Shown here: piece by piece, positions 8,055 through 15,561 of the stretch | Layout: each line of letters opens with the position of its first letter | Position numbering within the stretch: position 1 is the first letter of the stretch | Assembly: GCF_025717065.2 (NCBI RefSeq) | Contig: NZ_JAOVZO020000009.1 | Span: 31,555 to 95,554, forward strand | DNA length: 64,000 nucleotides | Direction: 5' to 3' | DNA from: Tahibacter soli | GTDB lineage: Bacteria; Pseudomonadota; Gammaproteobacteria; Xanthomonadales; Rhodanobacteraceae | Program-made: the position numbers and the translations under genes | Notes under the pieces: model-generated | What the model was told of the DNA's origin: nothing | Seen by the model: the letters and a program-made list of their open reading frames with translations, nothing else | Database searches by the model: none

Positions 8055-9239
8055 ATGCCTCTGGCCTTGTATGCATTGACCGCCGGCGCGTTCGGCATCG
8101 GCGTCACCGAGTTCGTCATCATGGGCCTACTCCTCGAAGTCGGCGCCGATTTCGGCGTGTCGATCTCGGCCGCGGGCCTGCTCATTTCCGGCTATGCGCT
8201 CGGCGTGACCGTGGGCGCGCCGGTCGTCACGGCGGCGACCGCGCGCTGGTCCCGCAAGACCGTGCTGCTCGCGCTGATGGCCGTGTTCACGCTCGGCAAC
8301 GCGGCGTGTGCGCTCGCGCCGACGTACGAGGCGCTGATGGTCGCGCGTCTCGTCACGGCGCTCGCGCACGGCACGTTCTTCGGCGTCGGCTCGGTCGTCG
8401 CGACGAATCTCGTCGCGCCGGACAGGCGCGCGTCGGCGATCGCGATCATGTTCACCGGCCTCACCGTCGCGACGATCCTCGGCGTGCCGTTCGGCACATG
8501 GCTCGGCCAGGCGCACGGCTGGCGTTCGACGTTCTGGGCGGTCGCCGCGATCGGCGTCGCCGCGTTCGCGATCATCGCGCTCGCGGTGCCGAAGGACCGC
8601 GCCGCGGCCGAGCCGCCGCGTCTCGCCGACGAGTGGCGCGCCGTGCTGCGCGCGCCGGTGCTGCTCGGTCTTGCGACCACCGTGCTCGGCTTCGCCGGCG
8701 TGTTCGCGGTGTTCACGTACATCGCGCCGCTGCTCACGCGCGTCAGCGGCTTCGCCGACAGCGCCGTGTCGCCGATCCTGCTCGTGTTCGGCGGTGGCCT
8801 GATGCTCGGCAATCTCGTCGGCGGCCGTCTCGCCGACCGCCGGCTCGTGCCGGCGATGGTCGGCAGCCTCGTCGTGCTCGCGCTCGTGCTGGTCGCGCTG
8901 ACGTTCGCGCTGCCGCATCGCGTGGCCGCCGTGTTCTTCGTCGGCCTGTTCGGCGCCGCCGCGTTCGCGACGGTGCCGCCGCTGCAGATGTGGGTGCTGG
9001 AGAAAGCCTCGGGCGCGGGGCAGAACCTCGCGTCGAGCCTCAACATCGCCGCGTTCAATCTCGGCAACGCGATCGGCGCGTGGCTCGGCGGCGTCGTGAT
9101 CGACGACGGCCCGGGCCTCACGGCGCTCGGCTGGATCGCCGCCGTGCTGCCGCTGTCGGCGCTGGCGCCGATCGCATGGAGCGTCGTGCGCGAACGCCAC
9201 CCCGTGCCGCGCGCGACGGCCGCGGCCTGTACCGAATAG
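8055..9239 (+). CDS. MFS exporter, DHA1 family (AraJ/Cml-like)
   Basis: 394 residues with about 12 hydrophobic segments. The first helix starts at once (MPLALYALTAGAFGIGVTEF), and the family pattern of arabinose-efflux/chloramphenicol-resistance-type DHA1 proteins is clear: FGIGVTEFVIMGLL in TM1, a D/R-type loop after TM2 (ATARWSRKTVLL), RLVTALAHGTFFGVG in TM4 and the antiporter motif GVPFGTWLGQ in TM5. These proteins export drugs or sugars by proton antiport across the inner membrane; the substrate is unknown here. The gene is divergent from a LysR gene and followed 27 bases later by a PRISE-type reductase on the same strand, so export and reduction of a toxic compound may be co-regulated. 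Confidence 0.88.
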   Translation: MPLALYALTAGAFGIGVTEFVIMGLLLEVGADFGVSISAAGLLISGYALGVTVGAPVVTAATARWSRKTVLLALMAVFTLGNAACALAPTYEALMVARLVTALAHGTFFGVGSVVATNLVAPDRRASAIAIMFTGLTVATILGVPFGTWLGQAHGWRSTFWAVAAIGVAAFAIIALAVPKDRAAAEPPRLADEWRAVLRAPVLLGLATTVLGFAGVFAVFTYIAPLLTRVSGFADSAVSPILLVFGGGLMLGNLVGGRLADRRLVPAMVGSLVVLALVLVALTFALPHRVAAVFFVGLFGAAAFATVPPLQMWVLEKASGAGQNLASSLNIAAFNLGNAIGAWLGGVVIDDGPGLTALGWIAAVLPLSALAPIAWSVVRERHPVPRATAAACTE

Positions 9240-9266
9240 TCCACACATCAACAAGGATGCTTCGTC

Positions 9267-10334
9267 ATGAACGACAAGACCGCACCCGGCAAGACCGCCC
9301 TCGTGGTCGGCGCGCAAGGCGTGATCGGCCGCAACCTCATCGAACACCTGGCGGCGCTGCCCGACTGGAACGTCGTCGGCCTGTCGCGCCGCGGCGCCGC
9401 CGATGCCGGCCGCGTGCGGCATATCTCGGTCGACCTGCTCGACGCGGCCGACACGCGCGCGAAGCTCGCCGCGCTCGCCGGCGTCACGCACGTGTTCTAC
9501 GCGGCGTACCAGGATCGCCCGACGTGGGCCGAACTCGTCGCGCCGAACGTCGCGATGCTCGTGAACGTGCTCGACGCGATCGAACCGGTCGCGACACGGC
9601 TCGAACACGTGAGCCTGATGCAGGGCTACAAGGTCTACGGCGCGCATCTCGGCCCGTTCAAGACGCCGGCGCGCGAGGACGATCCGCCGCACCTGCCGCC
9701 GGAGTTCAACGTCGACCAGCAGCAGCACCTCGAAGCGCGGCAGCGCGGCAAGCGCTGGACATGGTCGGCGCTGCGCCCGTCCGTGGTTGGCGGGTTCGCG
9801 CTCGGCAATCCGATGAACCTCGCCGTGTCGATCGCGGTGTACGCGTCGATGTCGAAGGAGCTCGCCGTGCCTTTGCGCTTTCCCGGCAAGCCCGGCGCGT
9901 ACGACAAGCTGCTGGAGATGACCGACGCGGGCCTGCTCGCGCGCGCGACCGTGTGGGCCGCGACCGATCCGCGCTGCGCGAACCAGGCGTTCAACATCAA
10001 CAACGGCGACCTGTTCCGCTGGAACGATCTGTGGCCGAAGATCGCGCGCTGGTTCGACATCGACGCCGCGCCGCCGCTGCCGATGCCGCTCGCGACCGTG
10101 ATGGCCGACAAGGAGCCGTTGTGGAACGCGATGGTCGACAAGTACGCGCTCGCGACCACGCCGTATCGCGACGTGTCGTCGTGGGGTTTCGCGGACTTCG
10201 TGTTCTCGTGGGATTACGACCTGTTCGCCGACGGCAGCAAGGCGCGGCGCTTCGGGTTTCACGAGTTCGTCGATACCGAGGCGATGTTCTTCGGCATTTT
10301 CGACACGCTGCGGAAACGGCGCGTCATTCCGTGA
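9267..10334 (+). CDS. PRISE-type SDR oxidoreductase (progesterone-5-beta-reductase/iridoid-synthase-like)
   Basis: 355 residues. The N-terminus carries a Rossmann nucleotide-binding motif (VVGAQGVIGRNLIEHL, residues about 13-28) followed by a basic GLSRRG stretch that suggests NADPH preference. The family layout is that of PRISE-like atypical short-chain reductases: THVFYAAYQDRP, a NVLDAI segment, LMQGYKVYGAHLGP with the catalytic-type Tyr/Lys region, and LRPSVVGGFALGNPMNL. Members reduce activated C=C bonds of enones, and bacterial members are mostly uncharacterised. A signal peptide is absent, so the enzyme is cytosolic. It is probably co-transcribed with the upstream MFS gene (27-base gap). 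The next gene is convergent with only three bases between the stops. Confidence 0.82.
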   Translation: MNDKTAPGKTALVVGAQGVIGRNLIEHLAALPDWNVVGLSRRGAADAGRVRHISVDLLDAADTRAKLAALAGVTHVFYAAYQDRPTWAELVAPNVAMLVNVLDAIEPVATRLEHVSLMQGYKVYGAHLGPFKTPAREDDPPHLPPEFNVDQQQHLEARQRGKRWTWSALRPSVVGGFALGNPMNLAVSIAVYASMSKELAVPLRFPGKPGAYDKLLEMTDAGLLARATVWAATDPRCANQAFNINNGDLFRWNDLWPKIARWFDIDAAPPLPMPLATVMADKEPLWNAMVDKYALATTPYRDVSSWGFADFVFSWDYDLFADGSKARRFGFHEFVDTEAMFFGIFDTLRKRRVIP

Positions 10335-10337
10335 CGC

Positions 10338-10754
10338 TCATCCGGACATGACCGACGGCGCGGGCGGCGTGTAGATCGCATAGATGAGCACGACGCCGAT
10401 CGCCGTTGCGACGACGACCGCGATGACCGCCGACGCGGCGGCGGTCCGCAGCGATATGCGCCGGTTGTCGACGGTGCGCCCGAGCGTTGCGAACAGGCCC
10501 GTCAGCAGCGCGAGGTTCGCCAGCGGCAGCACGAACACCCCTGGCGCCTGGCGAATGAACTGCGCGGCGTCGGGTCCGGCCGTGCGCACCGCGTAGGTCG
10601 CCACGCTCGTGACGATCCACGCGGTGAGGGTCGCCGTGAACGCCGACGAGTAACGCAGCGACGTGCCGGCGACGACGCGCGCCGCCAGCACGACGAGAAA
10701 CGCGAGGATCGCGCTGGCGAGCGTGGCAACGAGCGCTGGGACGACGAACGGCAT
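10338..10754 (-). CDS. Small four-helix membrane protein, unknown function
   Basis: 138 residues with four hydrophobic segments (about residues 4-27, 40-60, 73-92 and 108-131) and short loops. I do not recognise the family. It ends three bases from the stop of the convergent reductase gene and is separated by 71 bases from the NmrA-like gene upstream on the same strand. The start ATG at 10754 gives an N-terminal hydrophobic helix without charged residues (MPFVVPALVATLASAILAF), which supports an inner-membrane protein. Confidence 0.65.
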   Translation of the reverse strand: MPFVVPALVATLASAILAFLVVLAARVVAGTSLRYSSAFTATLTAWIVTSVATYAVRTAGPDAAQFIRQAPGVFVLPLANLALLTGLFATLGRTVDNRRISLRTAAASAVIAVVVATAIGVVLIYAIYTPPAPSVMSG

Positions 10755-10825
10755 CGGCGGGCTTCCGCGTGAAGGCGAGCGTCGATTCTAGCGGCGCGAC
10801 GACGCGATCGTAGCGCCGCCGGCGC

Positions 10826-11665
10826 TCAGCCCCAGACGCCGCTCGCCGCCGCGTCGCGCGCATAGTCGGCGAAGTCGCGCGGCGCTCGGCCCAGCGCGCG
10901 GCGCACGCCGTCCGCGACGTGCTCGTTGCGGCCGTCGAGCACTTCGGTGAAGAGGTACTGCAGAAATCCCACGAGTTCGGCCGGCACGCCCTGCGCCGCC
11001 GCGCCTGCCGTGAAGTCGTCCATCGCGATGCGCGTCCAGGCGATGTCGCGGCCGGTCGCGCGCGCGATGGCGTCGACGGCATCGGCGAACGTCAGCAGGC
11101 GCGGGCCGGTCAACTCGTACAGCTGCCCGATGTGGCGATCGTCGGTCAGCGCCGCGACCGCGACGTCCGCGATGTCGTCGGCGTCGACGAACGGCTCGGG
11201 CACGTCGCCTATCGGCAGCGCGAGTTCGCCGGCGCGCACGGGGTCGAGGAACACGCTCTCGCTGAAGTTCTGCATGAACCAGCCGCAGCGCACGATCGTC
11301 CAGTCGGCGCCCGACGCGCGCAGCACGTCTTCGGCACGCTGCGCCTCGTGTTCGCCGCGGCCCGACAGCAGCACGAGCCGGCGCACGCCGTGCGCGAGCG
11401 CCGCGTCGACGAACGCGGCGACCGCTTCGGGCGCGCCCGGCGCCGCGAGGTCCGGGTAGTACGAAATGTATACCGCCGACACGCCGTCGAGCGCGGCCGG
11501 CCACGTCGCCGCGTCTTCCCAGTCGAACGCGGGATCGGCCGAACGCGAGCCCGGGCGCAGCGGTCGGCCCAGCGCGCGCAGGCGGTCGGCGACGCGGCGG
11601 CCGGTCTTGCCGGAACCGCCGAGGATCAGGATCGGACGGTCGTTGCTGGCGGTATGCGAGGTCAT
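10826..11665 (-). CDS. NAD(P)H-binding NmrA-family protein
   Basis: The start is placed at ATG 11665 (MTSHTASNDRPILILGGSG), with a GGAG ribosome-binding site 8 bases upstream, rather than the upstream ATG at 11752, which adds a non-conserved extension. The product is 279 residues. The Rossmann motif GGSGKTGRRVADRLRALG is at residues about 13-30, followed by SRSADPAFDWEDAATWPAAL, typical of NmrA/QOR2-like atypical SDRs that bind NAD(P)(H) and often act as redox sensors or quinone reductases. The segment VRCGWFMQNFSESVFLDPV and the C-terminal ARALGRAPRDFADYA-type ending are usual for this family. It follows the azoR-SMR pair on the same strand, 122 bases away, so it may belong to the same stress response. 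Confidence 0.85.
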   Translation of the reverse strand: MTSHTASNDRPILILGGSGKTGRRVADRLRALGRPLRPGSRSADPAFDWEDAATWPAALDGVSAVYISYYPDLAAPGAPEAVAAFVDAALAHGVRRLVLLSGRGEHEAQRAEDVLRASGADWTIVRCGWFMQNFSESVFLDPVRAGELALPIGDVPEPFVDADDIADVAVAALTDDRHIGQLYELTGPRLLTFADAVDAIARATGRDIAWTRIAMDDFTAGAAAQGVPAELVGFLQYLFTEVLDGRNEHVADGVRRALGRAPRDFADYARDAAASGVWG

Positions 11666-11787
11666 GGCGGTTCTCCGTGGGGGACGCGGGATTGCGTTGG
11701 CGGACATTCTCGGCACCCCGAACTGGCCGATCCATGCCAGTACGTCGACCATTTATTGCAGATCGTCCAATCCCGTCCCGGTCCGGA

Positions 11788-12117
11788 TCAACCCGACGAC
11801 ATTTTCAGCAGCACGATGCCGACGAGCACCAGCGCGATCGCGAAGAGCCGCAACGGCGTCAGCGCCTCGCCGAACAGCACGGCGCCGGCGAGCACCGTGC
11901 CGACCGCACCGATGCCGGTCCACACGGCGTACGCGGTGCCGACGTCGAGCACCTGCAGCGCCTTGCCGAGGAGGTAGACGAACGCCGCGAGCAGCGCGAG
12001 CGACACCGTAGTCCACAGCGGCTTCGTATAGCCCTGCGCGTATTTCATGCTGAGCGCCCAGGCGACGTCGATCAGCCCCGACGTCGCCAGCAGCGCCCAC
12101 GCGAACGAACGAGTCAT
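11788..12117 (-). CDS. sugE: SMR-family exporter, SugE/Gdx-like, with Asp in place of the conserved membrane Glu
   Basis: 109 residues and four TM helices, the standard SMR size. The closest pattern is the SugE/Gdx group: WALSMKYAQGY after TM1 and GTAYAVWTGIGAVG in TM3 are nearly identical to that group, which exports guanidinium and small quaternary amines by proton exchange. The key acidic residue of TM1, Glu in EmrE (E14) and Gdx (E13), is Asp17 here (SGLIDVAW); the codon is GAC on the minus strand. The gene starts 11 bases after the azoR stop, so the two form an operon. No guanidine riboswitch is visible upstream of the pair. Substrate therefore remains open. Confidence 0.85.
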   Translation of the reverse strand: MTRSFAWALLATSGLIDVAWALSMKYAQGYTKPLWTTVSLALLAAFVYLLGKALQVLDVGTAYAVWTGIGAVGTVLAGAVLFGEALTPLRLFAIALVLVGIVLLKMSSG

Positions 12118-12128
12118 CGTGCACTCCT

Positions 12129-12758
12129 TCAGAAAGTTTTCGCGAGTTCCGCCGCGCGTGCGTGCGCGGCCGTCGTCGACGCCTCGAGCAGCGCCGGATG
12201 GCCGATCGTCGGCTGCACCGCGATCGTCGCGATGTCGTCGATGCCGACGAAGCGCAGCCACGCTTCGACGAACGGTTTCTGGTAGTCCGGCCGCGGATTC
12301 GTCGTGCCCGGCAGGTAGTCGCCGGAGCTGGCGTAGACGACGAGCGCGCGCTTGTCGCGCAACAGGCCGCGATAGCCCGTCTCGGGCGAGAAGCTGAAGG
12401 TCAGCGTCGGCTGCGTGACGACGTCGATATAGTGCTTGAGCACGTACGGCACGTTGAAATTCCACATCGGCACGCTGAGCACGATGCGATCGGCCGCGGC
12501 GAAGCGGGCGACGACGCGCTCGACCGCGCGCCACGCGTCGCGTTGTTCGTCGGTGTGCGGCAGCTTGGCGAGAATCGCGTATTTCGCGTCGATCACGTCG
12601 CCGTCGAAACGCGGCAGGTCTTCGCGCCACAGGTCGAGGATGTCGATGTCGGCATCCGGATGCGCCGCGCGGTAAGCGTCGAGAAACGACTGCGCGACGG
12701 CGATCGAATGCGAACGGCGCTTGCGCGGCGAGGCTTCGACGTAGAGGAGACGGGTCAT
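12129..12758 (-). CDS. azoR: FMN-dependent NADH:quinone/azo oxidoreductase AzoR
   Basis: 209 residues starting at ATG 12758 (MTRLLYVEASPRKRRSHSI), chosen over the upstream ATG at 12833 because it matches the family N-terminus. The flavodoxin-like fold is shown by the phosphate-binding SPRKRRSHS loop, the PMWNFNVPYVLKHYID motif (residues about 95-110) that stacks on FMN, and YASSGDY near residue 143. AzoR enzymes reduce quinones and azo dyes with two electrons from NADH in the cytosol and protect against electrophile stress. The gene is first in a minus-strand operon with the SMR exporter and is divergent from a LysR regulator whose start is 87 bases away. Confidence 0.9.
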   Translation of the reverse strand: MTRLLYVEASPRKRRSHSIAVAQSFLDAYRAAHPDADIDILDLWREDLPRFDGDVIDAKYAILAKLPHTDEQRDAWRAVERVVARFAAADRIVLSVPMWNFNVPYVLKHYIDVVTQPTLTFSFSPETGYRGLLRDKRALVVYASSGDYLPGTTNPRPDYQKPFVEAWLRFVGIDDIATIAVQPTIGHPALLEASTTAAHARAAELAKTF

Positions 12759-12774
12759 GGCGGTCCTGCTTGCG

Positions 12775-12815
12775 GTGGCGTTGACGCCACGATAGGGTTG
12801 TTCATCGGCGAACAC
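12775..12815. promoter_or_regulatory. Divergent azoR/LysR control region with two dyads
   Basis: Two inverted repeats lie between the divergent starts: GTGGCGT-tg-ACGCCAC (12775-12790, 7-bp arms) and TGTTC-atcggc-GAACA (12800-12815, 5-bp arms). Such paired dyads are usual for LysR regulators that control a divergent target and themselves. Which one is the recognition site cannot be decided by eye. Confidence 0.4.
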
Positions 12816-12844
12816 ATTCCGCCGAAACGGCAAGGTTGGCTTGC

Positions 12845-13774
12845 ATGAATGAACAAGCTCTCGGCTGGGACGACTACCGCGTCGTGCTCGCGATCGGCCG
12901 CGCCGGATCGCTCAACGGCGCGGCGAAGACGCTCTCGATCAGTCACCCGACGGTGTTCCGCCGCATCAACGCGATCGAGCGCGCGCTCGGCGTGCGGCTG
13001 TTCGACCGCGCGCGCGACGGCTACGCGCCGACGCCGGCCGGCGAAGACGTCGTCGCCGTCGCCATCGATCTCGAAGCGCGCATCGACGCGCTCGAACGGC
13101 AGATCGCCGGCCGCGACGAGCGGCCCGCCGGCACCGTGCGCATCGCCACGACCGACACGCTGCTGGCAGGTCCGCTGCCGCCGCTCGTCGCGGCGTTCCG
13201 CGCGCGCAACCCGCAGATCGTGCTGGAATTCGCCGCCGGCAACTCGCTCGCGAACCTGTCGCGGCGCGAGGCCGACGTCGCGCTGCGGCCGAGCGGCGAT
13301 CCGCCCGAGAACCTCGTCGGCCGCAAGCTCGCCCGCATCGCGTTCGCCGTGTATCGCGCGCGGTCGCAACGCCGCGCCGACCCCGAAACCGACGCCTGGG
13401 TCGTGCCCGACGACAGCCTCTCGCATCTGCGCATGGCGCGCTGGCTCGCCGAGCGCGGCCACGACCGCCGCGCGTCGCTGCGCGCGAACGGCCTCGTCGC
13501 GCTGCGCGACGCGGCGGCGCAGGGCATGGGCCTGTGCCTGCTGCCGTGCTATCTCGGCGACCTGTCGCCCGCGCTCGCGCGCGTCGGCGAGCCGATCGCC
13601 GAACTCGAGAACGAACTGTGGCTGCTGACGCACCCCGACCTGCGCCGCGTCGCACGTGTGCGCGCCGTGCTCGACGAGCTGCGCGACGCGCTCGTCGCGC
13701 GCCGGGACCTGTTCGAAGGGCGCGCCGGCGCGGCAGAATCGCGCGGTCGTTCCCGCACCGGAAAACCGCGATGA
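12845..13774 (+). CDS. LysR-family transcriptional regulator
   Basis: 309 residues from ATG 12845; an in-frame TTG at 12836 is possible, but AAGG at 12832-12835 sits at the right distance for the ATG. The N-terminal winged helix is clear: YRVVLAIGRAGSLNGAAKTL, SISHPTVFRRINAIERALG and LFDRARDGYAPTPAGE (residues about 9-62). The effector domain spans about residues 95-290. This subgroup (single HPTVFRRI recognition helix) often controls quinone reductase or isochorismatase genes. It is divergent from azoR and overlaps the following GNAT gene by four bases (ATGA), so the two are translationally coupled. Likely role: activator of azoR-sugE under electrophile stress (inference). Confidence 0.88.
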   Translation: MNEQALGWDDYRVVLAIGRAGSLNGAAKTLSISHPTVFRRINAIERALGVRLFDRARDGYAPTPAGEDVVAVAIDLEARIDALERQIAGRDERPAGTVRIATTDTLLAGPLPPLVAAFRARNPQIVLEFAAGNSLANLSRREADVALRPSGDPPENLVGRKLARIAFAVYRARSQRRADPETDAWVVPDDSLSHLRMARWLAERGHDRRASLRANGLVALRDAAAQGMGLCLLPCYLGDLSPALARVGEPIAELENELWLLTHPDLRRVARVRAVLDELRDALVARRDLFEGRAGAAESRGRSRTGKPR

Positions 13775-14295
13775 CCGTTTTGTCGACCGCCCGCCTCGAC
13801 CTCGCCGAACTCACCCACGACGACGCCGAATTCATTTTTGGATTGGTGAACGAACCGTCGTGGCTCGCCAACATCGGCGATCGCGGCGTGCGCACGCTCG
13901 ACGACGCGCGCGCCTATCTCACGAACGGGCCGATGGCGATGTACGCGCGGCACGGCTACGGCCTGTGGCGCGTCGCGCGCCGCGACGACGGCGCCGTGGT
14001 CGGCATCTGCGGACTGCTCAAGCGCGACACGCTGCCCGACGCCGACATCGGCTTTGCGTTTCTGCCGGCCTACTGGGGCGAGGGCTACGCGCGCGAAGCG
14101 GCCGAGGCGACGCTGCGCTACGGCTTCGACACGCAGCGCATGCCGCGCATCGTCGCGATCGTCTCGCCCGGCAACGCCGCGTCGATCCGCCTGCTCGAAC
14201 GCCTCGGCTTCGCGTTCGAACGCGCGCTGACCGACCCGCCCTACGACGGCAAGACGCTGTTGTACGCGAAGCAATCCGGATCGGCTTCGCCCTGA
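13771..14295 (+). CDS. GNAT-family N-acetyltransferase (RimJ/RimL type)
   Basis: 174 residues starting at ATG 13771, overlapping the LysR stop by four bases. The RimJ/RimL-type GNAT pattern is present: the first strand LSTARLDLAELTHDDAEFIF, then VGICGLLKRDTLPDADIGFAF, the acetyl-CoA-binding motif A region (YWGEGYAREAAEATLRYGF, with the GxGYAxEA signature), and the motif B region NAASIRLLERLGFAFER. Such enzymes move an acetyl group from acetyl-CoA to an amine; the substrate may be an amino group of a protein, drug or metabolite and cannot be predicted. It is cytosolic, with no signal peptide. Confidence 0.88.
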   Translation: MTVLSTARLDLAELTHDDAEFIFGLVNEPSWLANIGDRGVRTLDDARAYLTNGPMAMYARHGYGLWRVARRDDGAVVGICGLLKRDTLPDADIGFAFLPAYWGEGYAREAAEATLRYGFDTQRMPRIVAIVSPGNAASIRLLERLGFAFERALTDPPYDGKTLLYAKQSGSASP

Positions 14296-14315
14296 TTGCG
14301 CGAGATACTGCGCGC

Positions 14316-14705
14316 ATGACGACGCTGACGACCGACGATTTCCGCGCGCTGCTCGCACGCCTGGCGACGCTGTGGGCCGCGCGCGACTACGCGACGCTCG
14401 TGCGGCTTTTTTCGCCGGACGTGCGCTATGCCGATCCGCTGCGCTATCGCCTCGACGGCCGCGATGCGCTGCTTGCGTTCTTCCAGAACGACGACGGCCT
14501 GCCGCAGCGCACGCAGTGGCACGCCGCGGTGTTCGACGCGGCGACGCAGACCGGCGCGGCCGAGTACACGTACGACGGTACGCATCGCTATCACGGCGTC
14601 GCACTCGTTCGTTTGCGCGACGGTCTGATCACGCATTGGCGCGAATACCAGCACGTCGACGCACGCGAATGGCGCGACTACGTCGGCGCTACGTTTTTCG
14701 ACTGA
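14316..14705 (+). CDS. SnoaL-like/NTF2-fold small protein
   Basis: 129 residues from ATG 14316, 20 bases after the GNAT gene. The composition fits the NTF2-like cone fold: helical N-terminus (DDFRALLARLATLWAARDYATL), then VRLFSPDVRYADPLRYRLDGRDAL, and beta strands ending with LVRLRDGLITHWREYQHVD. Members act as isomerases, hydrolases or binding proteins, and many are uncharacterised. No catalytic set can be assigned. The 3' end overlaps the convergent DUF817 gene by 17 bases. Confidence 0.75.
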   Translation: MTTLTTDDFRALLARLATLWAARDYATLVRLFSPDVRYADPLRYRLDGRDALLAFFQNDDGLPQRTQWHAAVFDAATQTGAAEYTYDGTHRYHGVALVRLRDGLITHWREYQHVDAREWRDYVGATFFD

Positions 14706-15507
14706 GCCGCTGCGCGCGGTAGTGCTTGAGATCGGCCACGACGACGAACGTGATGCTCGCGAGCAGTATCCACGACGTGATCTTGCCGGCGTGCACGATG
14801 CGCCAGCCGCCGTGCTGGTTCGGGTACAGCCACGCGCCGAAATACGTCGCGATGTTTTCGGCGAGCCACACGAAGAAGCCGATCAGCACGAACGACAGCA
14901 CGAGCGGCATCGAACAGCGCACGCGCCACGGCGTGAAGCGCACCCGCGTGCGCGCGAACAGCGCGACGAGGACGCATGCGAGCGGCCAGCGCAGATCCGG
15001 CAGCCAGTGGTGCGTGAAGAAGTTCGCGTAGATCGCGCCGGCGACGAGCGCCGACGCGCGCGCGTTCGGCGCGTGCACGAGTTCGAGATCGAGGTGCCGC
15101 CACGACTGAATCATGTAGCTCGCCACTGCGGCGTACATGAAACCCGAGTACAGCGGCACGCCGAACAGCTTCGTCCAGCCGGGCTCGGGGTAGCTCCACG
15201 AGCCGATCGCCGGATGCGTCTTGAACACTTCGAGCGCGAAGCCGAGCGCGTGGAACAAGCAGATGGTCTTGAGCTCGTCGCGCGTTTCGAGCCGTGCCGC
15301 GACGAGCACCGCCTGCAGCGCGAGCGCGGCGGCGAGAATCAGGTCGTAGCGCGGCAGCGGTCCCGGCGGCAGCCACGTCGATACGACGAGTATCGCGAAG
15401 AAGCCGCCGGCGAACAGGCAGCTCGCGGCCTGCTTGAGACCGAAGGCGAGAAACTCGGCCGCGAACGTGTGTAGCGCGCCGCCGGCGCGTGCAGTGATCG
15501 ATTCCAT
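14689..15507 (-). CDS. DUF817 integral membrane protein
   Basis: 272 residues with about seven to eight hydrophobic helices. Family-typical stretches include GFALEVFKTHPAIGSWSYPE, PLYSGFMYAAVASYM, YANFFTHHWLPDLRW and VWLAENIATYFGAWLYPNQ, which identify DUF817, a family of unknown function. The ATG at 15507 lies two bases after a perfect 15-bp hairpin, so no free ribosome-binding site is seen in front of it. The frame is also continuous with the amtB frame after its stop. A downstream non-ATG start or leaderless/structure-controlled initiation is possible. It is on the same strand as amtB, 54 bases beyond its stop. Confidence 0.8.
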   Translation of the reverse strand: MESITARAGGALHTFAAEFLAFGLKQAASCLFAGGFFAILVVSTWLPPGPLPRYDLILAAALALQAVLVAARLETRDELKTICLFHALGFALEVFKTHPAIGSWSYPEPGWTKLFGVPLYSGFMYAAVASYMIQSWRHLDLELVHAPNARASALVAGAIYANFFTHHWLPDLRWPLACVLVALFARTRVRFTPWRVRCSMPLVLSFVLIGFFVWLAENIATYFGAWLYPNQHGGWRIVHAGKITSWILLASITFVVVADLKHYRAQRLSRKT

Positions 15508-15509
15508 CG

Positions 15510-15546
15510 GCGCAGCGTGGGAGCCGTTGCCGCTCCCACGCTGCGC
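15510..15546 (-). terminator. Perfect 15-bp hairpin after amtB
   Basis: GCGCAGCGTGGGAGC pairs with GCTCCCACGCTGCGC (15510-15524 and 15532-15546) around a 7-base loop. On the minus strand it is 15 bases past the amtB stop and ends two bases before the DUF817 ATG. There is no U-run after it, so it may be a processing or attenuation hairpin rather than a classical terminator. Confidence 0.5.
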
Positions 15547-15561
15547 GATTTCTGACCGGTT

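Noticed and set aside
8127..10262. 711-codon minus-strand ORF opposite the MFS and PRISE genes
   Set aside because: Antisense shadow; the plus-strand proteins match known families over their full length.
12118..12128. Guanidine riboswitch expected before a SugE/Gdx-type gene
   Set aside because: Only 11 bases separate it from azoR, and nothing resembling a guanidine aptamer was seen before azoR.
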